A DNA stretch of 64,000 nucleotides from Clostridium cavendishii DSM 21758 (GTDB taxonomy: Bacteria > Bacillota > Clostridia > Clostridiales > Clostridiaceae), in NCBI RefSeq assembly GCF_900141845.1, contig NZ_FQZB01000004.1, forward strand, positions 124,001-188,000, read 5' to 3'. How positions within the stretch are numbered: the stretch's first letter is position 1; the number at the start of each line of letters is the position of its first letter. Below the pieces are notes generated by a model. That model was given only the letters and a program-made list of their open reading frames with translations, searched no databases and was not told the DNA's origin. Below, one piece after another: positions 33,536 to 42,523 of this stretch. The position numbers were made by a program, and so were the translations under genes.

Positions 33536-34405
33536 CTATTTAGCTAATATCTCTACCCCTGTTTCTGTAATAAGTACAGTATGCTCCCATTGTGCTGAAA
33601 GTGAACCATCCTCTGTAAGAGCAGTCCAATCATTGTCAGCATCTACGAATATATGATATGCTCCCTGATTTACCATAGGCTCTATTGTAAATACCATACC
33701 TGGTACTAAAACCATTCCTTCTCCTCTTTTTCCTACATGAGCTACAAAAGGATCTTCATGAAATTGAATTCCAACACCATGACCACCAAAATCTCTAACA
33801 ACAGAATATCCATTTGCCTCTACATATTCTTGAACAGCTTCACCTATATCTCCTAAATACCCCCAAGGCTTAGCCGCTTCAACACCTCTTCTTAATGCTT
33901 CTCTTGAGACTTCAACTAATCTTTTAGCTTCTTCACTAGCTTCTCCTATTATAAACATTCTTGATGCATCTGAATAATACCCATTATATATAGTAGATAC
34001 ATCTACATTTACAATATCTCCATCTTTAAGTATTATATCTTCACTAGGTATTCCATGGCATACCTCATCATTTATAGATGTACATACACTTTTAGGAAAA
34101 CCTTGATAATTTAATGGCGCAGGAATAGCTCCATGACTTACTGTATAATCATATACCAATTTGTCAATTTCTGCTGTGGACATTCCAGCCTTAATTTGTT
34201 TTGCAACTAAATCTAAAACGCCATCATTAATTTGTGCACTTTTTTTAATTCCATCTATTTGTTCTTGATTTTTTATAATATTTCTTGGTGGTACTATATG
34301 ACCTTGATTTCTAAGTTTCCTTAACTTTTCATCAAATTCCATATGACACTTTTTATATTTTTGGCCACTTTTACACCAACATTCATCATTTCTACCAAAA
34401 TTCAT
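33536..34405 (-). CDS. map: Methionine aminopeptidase type I with SEC-C zinc motif
   Basis: Removes the initiator methionine from nascent proteins. 289 residues: an N-terminal SEC-C-type zinc motif (DECWCKSGQKYKKCHMEF) extends the classic ~250-residue enzyme and probably contacts the ribosome. The dimetal site is complete: His in NDEVCHGIP, Asp in DIVNVDVSTIYNGYYSDASR (two ligands), His in FGGHGVGIQFHEDPF, Glu in GMVFTIEPMVNQG and Glu in QWEHTVLITETG. A second map gene usually lies in the ribosomal-protein cluster of Clostridium, so this would be the extra copy. ATG at 34405, RBS AAGGAGA. Confidence 0.93.
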   Translation of the reverse strand: MNFGRNDECWCKSGQKYKKCHMEFDEKLRKLRNQGHIVPPRNIIKNQEQIDGIKKSAQINDGVLDLVAKQIKAGMSTAEIDKLVYDYTVSHGAIPAPLNYQGFPKSVCTSINDEVCHGIPSEDIILKDGDIVNVDVSTIYNGYYSDASRMFIIGEASEEAKRLVEVSREALRRGVEAAKPWGYLGDIGEAVQEYVEANGYSVVRDFGGHGVGIQFHEDPFVAHVGKRGEGMVLVPGMVFTIEPMVNQGAYHIFVDADNDWTALTEDGSLSAQWEHTVLITETGVEILAK

Positions 34406-34668
34406 TTTTCTAATCTCCTTAAAATTTTAAAATCTTTATAATTCTATTATATCACTTATAGTTACCCTATGTATTATTAATTAATAAATTCTATCATTTA
34501 AGTGGAAATTTAAATTTCTAATTTGGTTATTTTAACTTGAATAGATATCAAAATTTAAATTTAGATATTACTAACTTACTCTGTAATATTACTTCTACGA
34601 AAGATAGCAAACAGTGATTTTATTTACTTAATTATATATTTTACATCCTTTAAAAACAACTATAAAAA

Positions 34669-34695
34669 TTAACCCCTAGATACTTCTAAGGGTTA
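34669..34695 (-). terminator. Terminator of the Cys-rich protein gene
   Basis: TTAACCC / GGGTTAA stem with flanking CTAGA/TTCTAA, minus-strand tail TTTTTATAG. The other bases of 34406-34735 are AT-rich without visible features. Confidence 0.65.
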
Positions 34696-34735
34696 AAATA
34701 ACATCAAATATTAAACGTTAAAGGATTTATATAGT

Positions 34736-35461
34736 TTACCAACAGAATCCAAAAAGTAATAGTAATATTAACCAGCTGTCACAGAAATTATTACCTCCAA
34801 AACCACAGCCACAACCATTAAAATCGCCACAGCCACAGCCATTAAAATTTCCACAACAATTGTCAAAATTTCTGCAGCCACATTCTTCATGCTTGCAACA
34901 TGGCTTTTCTATTTTCTTCAATTTATTTATAATCAAAATTTCTCCATGCTTATTACAACCATCTATACATATTTCATTCCATGGATAATATTCTGGTTTC
35001 TCAAAGAAACATTTATCTATTATTTCTATAACTCTATAATCACCATCTTCTAAACACTTAAACTCAACTTTTCCATGAGAATCAGTTCTTTTAGAAGCTA
35101 CTAACTCTGGAGAACATCCACATAATCTATAAAGATTAATCCTTACACCACCTAGAGCTTCACCATCAGAGCAGTTTAACTTTACCTTAACTAAGATTTT
35201 TCCCTTTTTAGGAATTGGTTTTGGACATGGTTTTTCTGGCTTACAACATTTTGATTCTGGTTCGTGACATGGTGGTTCCGGTTTACAACATTTTGATTCC
35301 GGTTCGTGACATGGTGGTTCCGGTTTACAACATTTTGGTTCCGGTTTGTGACATGGTTTATCATCATAAGAATCACCATGTACTTGGTCACATAAATCTA
35401 AAACTGAATTTGCCTCATCTCCATAGTTAAAGTCATACAAGTCATTTACTGAAAAACTCAT
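34736..35461 (-). CDS. Cys-rich repeat protein with prealbumin-like (Cna-B type) domain, probable spore surface protein
   Basis: 241 residues, no signal peptide. Residues 1-36 acidic. Residues 37-78 are three 14-residue repeats of the form CHEPESKCCKPEPP, followed by CPKPIPKK. Residues ~87-175 form a beta-sandwich like Cna-B/prealbumin domains (GKILVKVKLNCSDGEALGGV, RINLYRLCG, TDSHGKVEFKCLEDGDYRVI). Residues ~190-230 are Cys/Gly/Asn-rich (CCGNFNGCGCGDFNGCGCGF), ending in a hydrophobic tail LILLLLFGFCW. About 28 Cys in total suggest extensive disulphide or metal cross-linking; Cys-rich, leaderless proteins of this kind are typical of clostridial spore coat or exosporium. That role is inferred. 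ATG at 35461, RBS GGAGGG. Confidence 0.75.
   Translation of the reverse strand: MSFSVNDLYDFNYGDEANSVLDLCDQVHGDSYDDKPCHKPEPKCCKPEPPCHEPESKCCKPEPPCHEPESKCCKPEKPCPKPIPKKGKILVKVKLNCSDGEALGGVRINLYRLCGCSPELVASKRTDSHGKVEFKCLEDGDYRVIEIIDKCFFEKPEYYPWNEICIDGCNKHGEILIINKLKKIEKPCCKHEECGCRNFDNCCGNFNGCGCGDFNGCGCGFGGNNFCDSWLILLLLFGFCW
35228..35353 (-). repeat. Three tandem 42-bp coding repeats
   Basis: Encodes three copies of the 14-residue unit C-H-x-P-E-x-K-C-C-K-P-E-x-P. The second and third copies are nearly identical in DNA, implying recent slippage, and the number may vary between strains. Confidence 0.85.
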
Positions 35462-35575
35462 AAGTTTCCCTCCTTATTTTCATTCTCTGTACATATTATG
35501 ACTTTATATGCTATGATGTGAGTAAAAATAACAAATCTATTTTATCAAAGTAAATTGGATATAATTTCACCTAAT

Positions 35576-36160
35576 CTAAAACTTAATTCCATTGTCTATT
35601 ATTTTTTCTGCTACCTTTCTATACATATTAGACATATTTATAAGAGAGCATACTAACAAAAGATTCTTTTCATACTCTCCAAAAATTTCATCACTACTTT
35701 TAAACTTATCTTCTATAATATTTATTTCATTTTTTATATTTTCTTTAAATACTTCTGTATTATTTGAAGAACTAGCTAAATACATTTTATATATCTTATT
35801 AAGATTTATATCTTTTTCCTCAGCATTTTCATAGTTTTCTATAACTCCGCTTAAAAGTGTTTTTATATCCGTTATAGATAATGCTCCTTTTAAATTATAA
35901 ATTAAACTCATTAATATAATATGTTCTTTTGTATATTTTTTATTTTTTATCGGCATTAAAAGTTTGCCTTTTGCATAATTATTTATCATTGTTTTAGTAA
36001 GTATTTTATCCTCATCACCTCTCTTCGATGAAGAAAGCTTATTTTCAAATAACTGTATCACCTGATCCATATATAAATCAATTTCTGGTATTTCACTTAA
36101 AGTTATATTTTCGTCTAGTTTTAATTCATCAATAAAAATGTCCAAATTTTTAATATCCAT
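35576..36160 (-). CDS. DUF1836 protein with MerR-like helix-turn-helix
   Basis: 194 residues. ITLSEIPEIDLYMDQVIQLF, then KILTKTMINNYAKGKLLMPI and YTKEHIILMSLIYNLKGALS match DUF1836, whose N-terminal half folds as a MerR-type DNA-binding helix-turn-helix, and IKTLLSGVIENYEN continues the family pattern. Probably a transcription regulator without the usual MerR effector domain; the target is unknown. ATG at 36160, RBS GGAGG. Divergent from trhA, so the shared 230-base region could hold its operator. Confidence 0.8.
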   Translation of the reverse strand: MDIKNLDIFIDELKLDENITLSEIPEIDLYMDQVIQLFENKLSSSKRGDEDKILTKTMINNYAKGKLLMPIKNKKYTKEHIILMSLIYNLKGALSITDIKTLLSGVIENYENAEEKDINLNKIYKMYLASSSNNTEVFKENIKNEINIIEDKFKSSDEIFGEYEKNLLLVCSLINMSNMYRKVAEKIIDNGIKF

Positions 36161-36391
36161 AGTAATCCTCCATTACATAGTTTTTAAAACTACTTGTTGT
36201 TGTCCCTACGTTAATATTAATAGTATTTTGAAGAAAAATCAAGATATTCTTATATTTATAAATAAATTTTATCTAAATCTTCATTTTTTAGCTATTGACT
36301 TTATTTTATATTAAATGCATAATTTAAATATAACAAAACATAGTTTTGAAAACTATGTATCGTAGTACAAGTTTTAAGGAGGTATATATAT

Positions 36392-37054
36392 ATGGAAAAA
36401 TTCTTCAGAGAACCAATAAACGGTTTTACTCATCTTTTCGGAGCATTATTATCAATAGTTGGCTTAATAGCGATGATAGTAAAGGTAAACTCTTCCCCCT
36501 TGATTTCAAATAATTTTGCCCTAGCTCTTACATCAGTAATAATTTTTGGTGTTAGCTTAATTCTTCTTTATACAGCTTCTGCTACCTACCATTTAGCAAA
36601 AGCCTCTGATAAAATACTATCTTTTTTAAGAAGGCTAGATCATTCTATGATTTTCATTTTAATAGGTGGTAGCTACATGCCATTTTGCTTGTTAGCGCTA
36701 GATGGTACTACCAGAATAATATTTACAACTGCAATTGCTGCCTTAACCTTAGGCGGAGTTTTATTTAAAATGATTTGGTTTAAATGTCCTAGATGGATTT
36801 CAACTGCACTTTATATAGGTATGGGTTGGATGGCTGTCTTTGTAATATACCCACTTTATACTTCTATCTCATTTGTTGGAGTATCTTGGCTTATTGGTGG
36901 TGGAATTCTTTATACTATAGGTGGCATTATCTATGGCGCAAAACCTAAATTTTTAACCTTCAAGCATTTAGGTTTCCATGAAATATTTCATATATTCATT
37001 CTACTTGGTAGCTTAGCCCACTTTTTTTGTATATTTACTTATGTACTTAATTAG
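36392..37054 (+). CDS. trhA: Hemolysin III / PAQR-family membrane homeostasis protein
   Basis: Seven-TM protein of 220 residues. The N-terminal FREPINGFTHLFGALLSIVG carries the family Glu/His signature. SATYHLAKASDKILSFLRRL and DHSMIFILIGGSYMPFCLLA give the His/Asp residues of the predicted metal-hydrolase site, and HLGFHEIFHIFILLGSLAHF gives the C-terminal His cluster. Relatives (E. coli YqfA, Bacillus YplQ/TrhA) act in membrane energetics and fluidity; older 'hemolysin' names are misleading. ATG at 36392, RBS AAGGAGG. Convergent with the LysR gene, sharing a bidirectional terminator. Confidence 0.92.
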   Translation: MEKFFREPINGFTHLFGALLSIVGLIAMIVKVNSSPLISNNFALALTSVIIFGVSLILLYTASATYHLAKASDKILSFLRRLDHSMIFILIGGSYMPFCLLALDGTTRIIFTTAIAALTLGGVLFKMIWFKCPRWISTALYIGMGWMAVFVIYPLYTSISFVGVSWLIGGGILYTIGGIIYGAKPKFLTFKHLGFHEIFHIFILLGSLAHFFCIFTYVLN

Positions 37055-37110
37055 AAAATATTTTAGAGCTTTATATAATTTCTACAACTCCCCTTTATAA
37101 TGCTAAAATA

Positions 37111-37155
37111 AAAAAGATACAGTCTGCATTCTAAATACAAACTGTATCTTTTTTT
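37111..37155. terminator. Bidirectional terminator between trhA and lysR-type gene
   Basis: AAAAAGATACAGT / ACTGTATCTTTTT arms, T runs on both strands. Confidence 0.85.
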
Positions 37156-38038
37156 AAATTCTTACTTTCTTAATTTCATCTATAAACGTAAGCATATTTG
37201 GATTTAATAATTTATCCTTATGCTTTACCAAATATAAATCTCTTCTCAAATTAAAATTTTTAAAATTTACTTTTTTTAATGTTCCATTTTTTATTTTTTC
37301 TTCTACACACTTATAGGATATGCAACCAAGTCCTATACCAGCTTCAACTATACTAGCTATAGCCTCACTATGTCCTATTTGCATAGCAATATTATAATTT
37401 ATGTTATTACTGTTTAGATAAACCTCAACTATATCTCTAGTTCCACTGCCTTCTTCTCTCATAATTATTTTATAATCTTCAATTATCTTTAAATCAGGTT
37501 CTTTTATTTTATTAATCTTATTGTCACTACTAGCAATAAATATAAGATCATCCTTCCAAATAGTTTCTTTTACTATTTCATTTGAATATACTTGTCCTTC
37601 TACAAAAGCAAAATCTATTTTATTTTCTAAAAGCAATCCTTCTATATGTTTAGTATTTTCTATTATAATAGATATCTCTATGCCTCTATATTCTTCACTA
37701 AACTTTCTTATAAAATTCGGTAAAATATACGCTCCTATAGTTGTACTGGCACCTATTACAATCTTGCCTTTTTCACCTTTATTTATACTTTCTATAGCCT
37801 CTATTGCTTCCTGCTGAAGATTTAATATTCTTCTAGCATAATTTAAATATATTTCACCCTCATGTGTTAAATACAATCTTTTATTTATTCTATCAAATAA
37901 TTTAACATTCAGTTCTTGCTCTATTTCTGAAATAGCTTGACTTATAGATGGCTGGCTTATATATAATTTTTTTGCAACCTTAGTCATATTTAAATTCAAA
38001 GCTGTTTCATAGAAAATGCTAAGCTTTCTAAAATTCAC
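37154..38038 (-). CDS. LysR-family transcriptional regulator
   Basis: 294 residues. N-terminal winged HTH: FYETALNLNMTKVAKKLYIS, QPSISQAISEIEQELNVKLF, then the linker helix. The C-terminal two-lobed effector domain starts GKIVIGASTTIGAYILPNFI, with FAFVEGQVYSNEIVKETIWK and REEGSGTRDIVEVYLNS. The GSGTR segment is found in the branch with CysL, YtlI and selenium- or sulfur-linked regulators. The adjacent genes do not suggest a target: the 91-residue membrane protein behind it is on the same strand, trhA is convergent. ATG at 38038, RBS AAGGAGGA. Confidence 0.88.
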   Translation of the reverse strand: MNFRKLSIFYETALNLNMTKVAKKLYISQPSISQAISEIEQELNVKLFDRINKRLYLTHEGEIYLNYARRILNLQQEAIEAIESINKGEKGKIVIGASTTIGAYILPNFIRKFSEEYRGIEISIIIENTKHIEGLLLENKIDFAFVEGQVYSNEIVKETIWKDDLIFIASSDNKINKIKEPDLKIIEDYKIIMREEGSGTRDIVEVYLNSNNINYNIAMQIGHSEAIASIVEAGIGLGCISYKCVEEKIKNGTLKKVNFKNFNLRRDLYLVKHKDKLLNPNMLTFIDEIKKVRI

Positions 38039-38072
38039 AACTCTTCCTCCTTAAGGAAGTTAAAACTTTATA

Positions 38073-38348
38073 TTATTTATCTACTTCTTCATAATCTACA
38101 TCTATAACTTCGCTAATATTATTATGTCTATTTATAGTTTCTGGTTTTTGAGTTTGATTATTATAAAAATCTGTACTATTTTGATTTGATATATTTCTCT
38201 TTTTAAATTGTCTGATTATCCATATTACTACAACTATAGCTAAAATAAATGGTAATACACTTATTGCTACCCATCCTATAAGACATATAATTCCAACAAT
38301 TAAAACTATACTTCCTATTCTATATATTGCTTCTTTCATAAAATTCAT
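38073..38348 (-). CDS. Small two-TM membrane protein
   Basis: 91 residues, unrecognised. Two TM segments at ~10-30 and ~32-48 (GSIVLIVGIICLIGWVAISV, PFILAIVVVIWIIRQF), a basic stretch, then an Asn/Gln-rich tail ending DVDYEEVDK. It lies 34 bases before the LysR gene on the same strand and may be co-transcribed. ATG at 38348 with RBS AAGGAAT; the ATG at residue 4 is also possible. Confidence 0.6.
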   Translation of the reverse strand: MNFMKEAIYRIGSIVLIVGIICLIGWVAISVLPFILAIVVVIWIIRQFKKRNISNQNSTDFYNNQTQKPETINRHNNISEVIDVDYEEVDK

Positions 38349-38572
38349 TCCTTTTCTTTTTTACAAATTATATCACGTAAACTTATTAAAATCTTTTGAA
38401 AATTATAAAATTAACTTTTTGTTTAAATATCACAAACCTTTCATAAGTTTTATACGTTAAATTATACACTACTTTTTAGATATTATCATATATTTATTTA
38501 CTGTAAAAACCACTAATAATAAACTTATTTTTGCTAATAATAAATTAGTACAAAGAATTGGAGGGATAGATT

Positions 38573-39304
38573 ATGAAGATCAAAAAATTTTTAGTTTATT
38601 TTTTAGTGCTTGCTATATCTATAATATATATTCCAAACACAAAAACTTTTGCTACTGAAGACAGTACCGAAGATAGTAAATGTGTTGAAAAAATAGTTTA
38701 CATAACCTTTGATGACGGACCAGGAGGAAAAGTGACTTCTCAGATATTAGATACATTAAAAGAATATGATGCTAAAGCTACTTTTTTTGTAATAGGTAAT
38801 ATGGTAAAAGGTCAAGAAGAACTTCTAAAACGAATGTTTAAAGAAGGTCATTCAATAGGCTTACATACCTTTACACATGAACAAAATAAAATTTATAGAA
38901 ACTCTGAAAGTTTTATTGATGAAATGTTACAAGCTCAAAATGCAATAGAAAGTGCTACAGGTTGTAAGCCTAATATTCTAAGATTTCCATTTGGTTGTAA
39001 CAACAACACTTATAAGCTTACAAGCACTATGGTAGATAAACTGCATGAAAAAAATCTTAAAATTTATGATTGGAATGTTGATAGTACTGACGGTATGAAT
39101 CCTAGACTTGATCCAGGCAGGATAGCACAAAGAGCTAAAAGTAAAAAAGATATGGCAATAGTTTTAATGCATTGTGGCTATGTAAATAAAAATACAGCTA
39201 AGGCTCTTCCTGATATATTAAAATATTATAAAGATAATGGATACAAATTTAAAGTAATTGATGAATCTACACCAGAACTTTATAGAGTTCGTAAAAAAAA
39301 GTAA
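38573..39304 (+). CDS. Secreted polysaccharide deacetylase (NodB fold)
   Basis: CE4 esterase, probably removing N-acetyl groups from peptidoglycan sugars. Signal peptide about residues 1-28 (LVYFLVLAISIIYIPNTKTF). NodB motifs: YITFDDGPGG (catalytic base and metal Asp), SIGLHTFTHEQ (metal His pair), ILRFPFGCNNN (Arg groove), IYDWNVDSTDG and MAIVLMHCGY (catalytic His). 243 residues, a single catalytic domain. Deacetylated peptidoglycan resists lysozyme; PdaA-type members act in spore cortex, and which applies here cannot be told. ATG, RBS GGAGGG. Own terminator. Confidence 0.88.
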   Translation: MKIKKFLVYFLVLAISIIYIPNTKTFATEDSTEDSKCVEKIVYITFDDGPGGKVTSQILDTLKEYDAKATFFVIGNMVKGQEELLKRMFKEGHSIGLHTFTHEQNKIYRNSESFIDEMLQAQNAIESATGCKPNILRFPFGCNNNTYKLTSTMVDKLHEKNLKIYDWNVDSTDGMNPRLDPGRIAQRAKSKKDMAIVLMHCGYVNKNTAKALPDILKYYKDNGYKFKVIDESTPELYRVRKKK

Positions 39305-39308
39305 TTTA

Positions 39309-39360
39309 AAAAGCCACTCCTAAATAAATATTATTATAATATTTATTTAGGAGGGCTTTA
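39309..39360 (+). terminator. Terminator of the deacetylase gene
   Basis: AAGCCACTCCTAAATAAATA / TATTTATTTAGGAGGGCTT stem with T tract ATTCTTTTT. Confidence 0.8.
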
Positions 39361-39404
39361 TTCTTTTTAATTTTATTTTCATAAAATTTTAGGTGGTGTA
39401 TTAA

Positions 39405-39911
39405 GTGAAATATAATAATAATTTAGCTGTAGCTTACGCAAAAAAATATGCACTTACTCCAAATAAAGAGTACCATTTTATAAATCCTAAAAAAGATGAT
39501 ATTGGTGATGATTGTGCAAATTTTATATCTCAATGCCTTTATGCTGGTGGTTGTCCTCTTCTATATTCTCCATATCCATGGTTTTATAAAAAACTAAATC
39601 ATCATCCATTTTATAGTGCATCTTTAAACTGGACTGTTGCTCATTCACTTTATTGGTTCTTAAAAAGCAATGGTGAAATTAATGGCTATGGTGTAAAAGC
39701 AAAAGAAATAAAAGATATTTCTAAACTGGTTTTAGGTGATTTAATATTCTTTGCTGACTTAAACAATCATGTCTTCCATTCTTCTATAATAACTAAATTT
39801 ACAGATGAAGGAATACCATTAATATCTCAACATAGTTATAATAAATTAGATACCCCTATAAGAGAAGAATACTATAAACTCAATATTCATTATTTAAAAA
39901 TATTTTTATAA
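39405..39911 (+). CDS. Amidase-domain protein (Amidase_6 / putative NlpC-like fold)
   Basis: 168 residues. NLAVAYAKKYALTPNKEYHF, then GDDCANFISQCLYAGGCPL (Cys nucleophile), KEIKDISKLVLGDLIFF and HVFHSSIITKF (His) and ISQHSYNKLD match the Amidase_6 domain of Firmicutes, a Cys-His papain-like peptidase/amidase related to wall hydrolases. No signal peptide, so it may act in the mother cell or during sporulation. GTG start with RBS AGGTGG 8 bases upstream. Same strand as the deacetylase but separated by its terminator. Confidence 0.82.
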   Translation: MKYNNNLAVAYAKKYALTPNKEYHFINPKKDDIGDDCANFISQCLYAGGCPLLYSPYPWFYKKLNHHPFYSASLNWTVAHSLYWFLKSNGEINGYGVKAKEIKDISKLVLGDLIFFADLNNHVFHSSIITKFTDEGIPLISQHSYNKLDTPIREEYYKLNIHYLKIFL

Positions 39912-39939
39912 TTTTCTTACGCTGTAATTCAATTATAAA

Positions 39940-40014
39940 AATTGAGAATTAATAGTTAAGAAGTATAAGTTATATAATATATAACTTTCTAATCCTTACT
40001 TTTAATTCTCAATT
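39940..40014. terminator. Inverted repeat between convergent amidase genes
   Basis: AATTGAGAATTAA (39940-39952) and its complement near 40001-40013, with an AT-rich hairpin between. T runs fit termination in either direction. Confidence 0.6.
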
Positions 40015-40019
40015 ATTTT

Positions 40020-41021
40020 TTAGTATTTAACTTGTGATTTTCTAACCCAGGCTGATTTAGTGTTATTTCCTTTATTAGTAGAATAAACTATATTAACCCA
40101 ATCTCCTGATTCCTGAAGTGTTGTTACTAATTCTCCTGCATATATACTTCCTATAACTGAACCATTAGGAGAGTCATATCCATCGGCATCCACATTCATT
40201 TTCCCATTATTTTCATTTAGATAACCAATCCATTCACCATTGGTTACATAAGCTCTTCTAACTCCCCAAGGAGTTGGATAAATTATATAGTCTAATTGTT
40301 TAGTATACCCTACATCCAAAACTTCTATCTTATCCCCTATATCAACTCTATGACCTTCTTCTATATTTCCATTTGCATCCCTTGTGTATAGCCAATCATA
40401 TCTAACTATAGCATTAGGTGAATAATTATTATCAACATTTCCAGAATTATCTCCAGAACCACTTGAGTCTCCTCCACCTGTTGCACCTGATGAATTTCCT
40501 GTAATAGCTTTTATTATTGCATTTGCAAAATCGTTAACATTATATCTATTCATATCCTCAGATGAATCTAAAAATGAACATTCGACTAAAACACAAGACA
40601 TATTTGTATATTTAGGAACATAAAGATTTCCAACTTTTACACCTCTATTATAATAGCCAAGATTTGAAATTTCATCACATATTTGACTTGCAAATTTTTC
40701 AGCTCTTCCACCATAATCACTTATCCAACATTCTACACCTTTTCCTCCGCCTACATTAAAGTGAATACATAAATGTAAACTTGAATCACTATTATTTGCT
40801 TGTCTAACCCTATATGATAAAGACTCTCCTACAGTATTAAAACTCTCTCCCCATGGAGTACAATCAACTACTCCATAACCTAAATCCTTTAGTTTAGCTT
40901 CTATAGCCTTCCAAACATCTCTTGTACAATTATCTTCTACTCTTATCCCAACTGCACCACTATCTGGATAACAATTATGCCCTGCATCACCACTTATAGT
41001 AGAACCATTCGCTACATACAT
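40020..41021 (-). CDS. N-acetylmuramoyl-L-alanine amidase (Amidase_3) with SH3-type tail, no signal peptide
   Basis: Zn amidase of the LytC/CwlC class, 333 residues. Amidase_3 domain residues 1-175: ISGDAGHNCYPDSGAVG (His), IRVEDNCTRDVW (Glu), LHLCIHFNVGGGKGVECWIS (His), CVLVECSFLDSSEDMNRY (catalytic Glu). Gly/Ser/Asn linker ~176-200. Then two SH3-like modules: YDWLYTRDANGNIEEGHRVD...WGVRRAYVTNGEWIGYL and NGSVIGSIYAGELVTTLQES...WVRKSQVKY. It starts directly with the catalytic domain, as do phage endolysins and the mother-cell lysin CwlC. With no holin beside it, a sporulation (mother-cell lysis) role is at least as likely as phage origin. ATG, RBS AAAGGAGGAG. Confidence 0.88.
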   Translation of the reverse strand: MYVANGSTISGDAGHNCYPDSGAVGIRVEDNCTRDVWKAIEAKLKDLGYGVVDCTPWGESFNTVGESLSYRVRQANNSDSSLHLCIHFNVGGGKGVECWISDYGGRAEKFASQICDEISNLGYYNRGVKVGNLYVPKYTNMSCVLVECSFLDSSEDMNRYNVNDFANAIIKAITGNSSGATGGGDSSGSGDNSGNVDNNYSPNAIVRYDWLYTRDANGNIEEGHRVDIGDKIEVLDVGYTKQLDYIIYPTPWGVRRAYVTNGEWIGYLNENNGKMNVDADGYDSPNGSVIGSIYAGELVTTLQESGDWVNIVYSTNKGNNTKSAWVRKSQVKY

Positions 41022-41154
41022 ACCTAAGTTCTCCTCCTTTATAATGTTTCTTCAACATATATATATACATATTATGCAGTTCTTTCATATGGTGTGTTCT
41101 ATTATTGTGATAAGGTAATAATAATCATTGTAACTTTATTATTATATTAATACT

Positions 41155-42303
41155 TTAATCACCTGCTTCTAATTTATTAATCTTTGTAAAATAACCATCT
41201 TCGTTAAATATTTCATTTATTATCTGTTTTAGATATGAATTTTCATTGTACTCTATTTCTATTAAATTATCTGAATTAATAATTTTTATAAATTTATTTT
41301 CTTTAAAAGTATGATAAAAAAAGCTTTTTAAAATCGAATCATCATTATCTCTTATTTTATCAAGCATATCATCAATGTTTTCATCTTCTAAGTAACCTAA
41401 AGGTGTTGGTATATAAAGAGTTTTATTATTTCTTGGACTTAAGGTAACCTTATCTCCCCATATACCTACATAAGGTTCATATATATAATCAAAATATTCT
41501 TCATATACACTTTGCTGAAAATTTGTACTTGCATAATGTGGTGATTCAAAAAATCCTATTGGTATATCCATTTCCTTAGCTGTATTAACAGCGGCTTCAA
41601 TCCTAGGCAGAATATCCTCCCTTTCTGTATTTATCTCTTCACTAAATTCAGTTCCATCTCCAGACATTTCATCTTTGCTTTGATGTGTATATCCGTGTAA
41701 TCCTATAGTAGCACCTCTAGAAACTGCATAATCTAATGAATAAATAAAATGTGCTAATTTTGTATTATCTTCTTTTAAAAAATCTCTATCTATTCCTTTA
41801 CTAGGATCTATAAACCTACATATCCATGCTATCGAAAATGGAATATTGTTATCATATAGATAATCAAAAACTGCCATTGCCTTAAATATAGCTTCTTCTG
41901 TATCATATTCATCTCCTACTGTATAATCTTCAAGCCTAACTAATGCTTTTTCCTTTCCTTTGCTAGTATGTTTATAAGTATTCTTCTTTTTTAAATCCTT
42001 TAATTGTATTATATTTTGTTCATAATTCCAAATAGTTATCAATTCTAAAGCGTCTACAATATCAAAAAGGGAAATATATATTTTCTCATTTTTAGGTTCC
42101 CATCGCATATAATCTAAATCTAAAACTATGATTTGCTGTTTTTTTAAATTTATATATATTTTTCTTCCAAATATATCACATTTACCATTTATAAGCTTTA
42201 TAAATTCATTAATTTCTACAAAAAACCTATTTTTCTTTAGATATATTGAATTTCCCGGAAGTTTATTCTTTTTATAAATTAAACTTAAGTCTCCCCTTTT
42301 CAC
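41155..42303 (-). CDS. DUF2334 polysaccharide-deacetylase-fold protein
   Basis: 382 residues from GTG 42303, which has GGAG 8 bases upstream; a TTG at 42321 lies before that RBS. Residues ~1-110 resemble the copper-amine-oxidase N-terminal-like domain of clostridial surface proteins (FVEINEFIKLINGKCDIFGR, IYINLKKQQIIVLDLDYMRW). Residues ~120-370 are DUF2334: KALVRLEDYTVGDEYDTEEA (metal Asp region), TIGLHGYTHQS (metal His pair), IGFFESPHYASTNFQQ, YHTFKENKF. A deacetylase-like fold with unknown substrate. No clear signal peptide. Confidence 0.75.
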   Translation of the reverse strand: MKRGDLSLIYKKNKLPGNSIYLKKNRFFVEINEFIKLINGKCDIFGRKIYINLKKQQIIVLDLDYMRWEPKNEKIYISLFDIVDALELITIWNYEQNIIQLKDLKKKNTYKHTSKGKEKALVRLEDYTVGDEYDTEEAIFKAMAVFDYLYDNNIPFSIAWICRFIDPSKGIDRDFLKEDNTKLAHFIYSLDYAVSRGATIGLHGYTHQSKDEMSGDGTEFSEEINTEREDILPRIEAAVNTAKEMDIPIGFFESPHYASTNFQQSVYEEYFDYIYEPYVGIWGDKVTLSPRNNKTLYIPTPLGYLEDENIDDMLDKIRDNDDSILKSFFYHTFKENKFIKIINSDNLIEIEYNENSYLKQIINEIFNEDGYFTKINKLEAGD

Positions 42304-42523
42304 TATTAAATCTCCAAACAAATTATTTCTTTAAATATTATATGATTTTCTTATTCAGTGGTTACTTTTTGAATATTCTAACTATTCAATGTATAATATA
42401 TACAGATTTTCAACTCTATTTTGTAATAGTTCACAAAATACGCTTTTAAGGTTATAAAGCAATTCTACTTTTTTAAATATTATGGTATATTGAACTTAAT
42501 AAATTTATTATAGGGGGTATACT

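Noticed and set aside
35228..35353. CRISPR-like repeat
   Set aside because: Only three adjacent units without unique spacers, inside a coding region.
35191..35430. Open frames on both strands over the Cys-rich repeat region
   Set aside because: They arise from the 42-bp repeat in other frames. The minus-strand frame at 34736-35461 has the RBS, a recognisable domain and balanced composition.
42322..42523. Possible riboswitch before the 100-residue gene
   Set aside because: No conserved aptamer motif found; AT-rich promoter region only.
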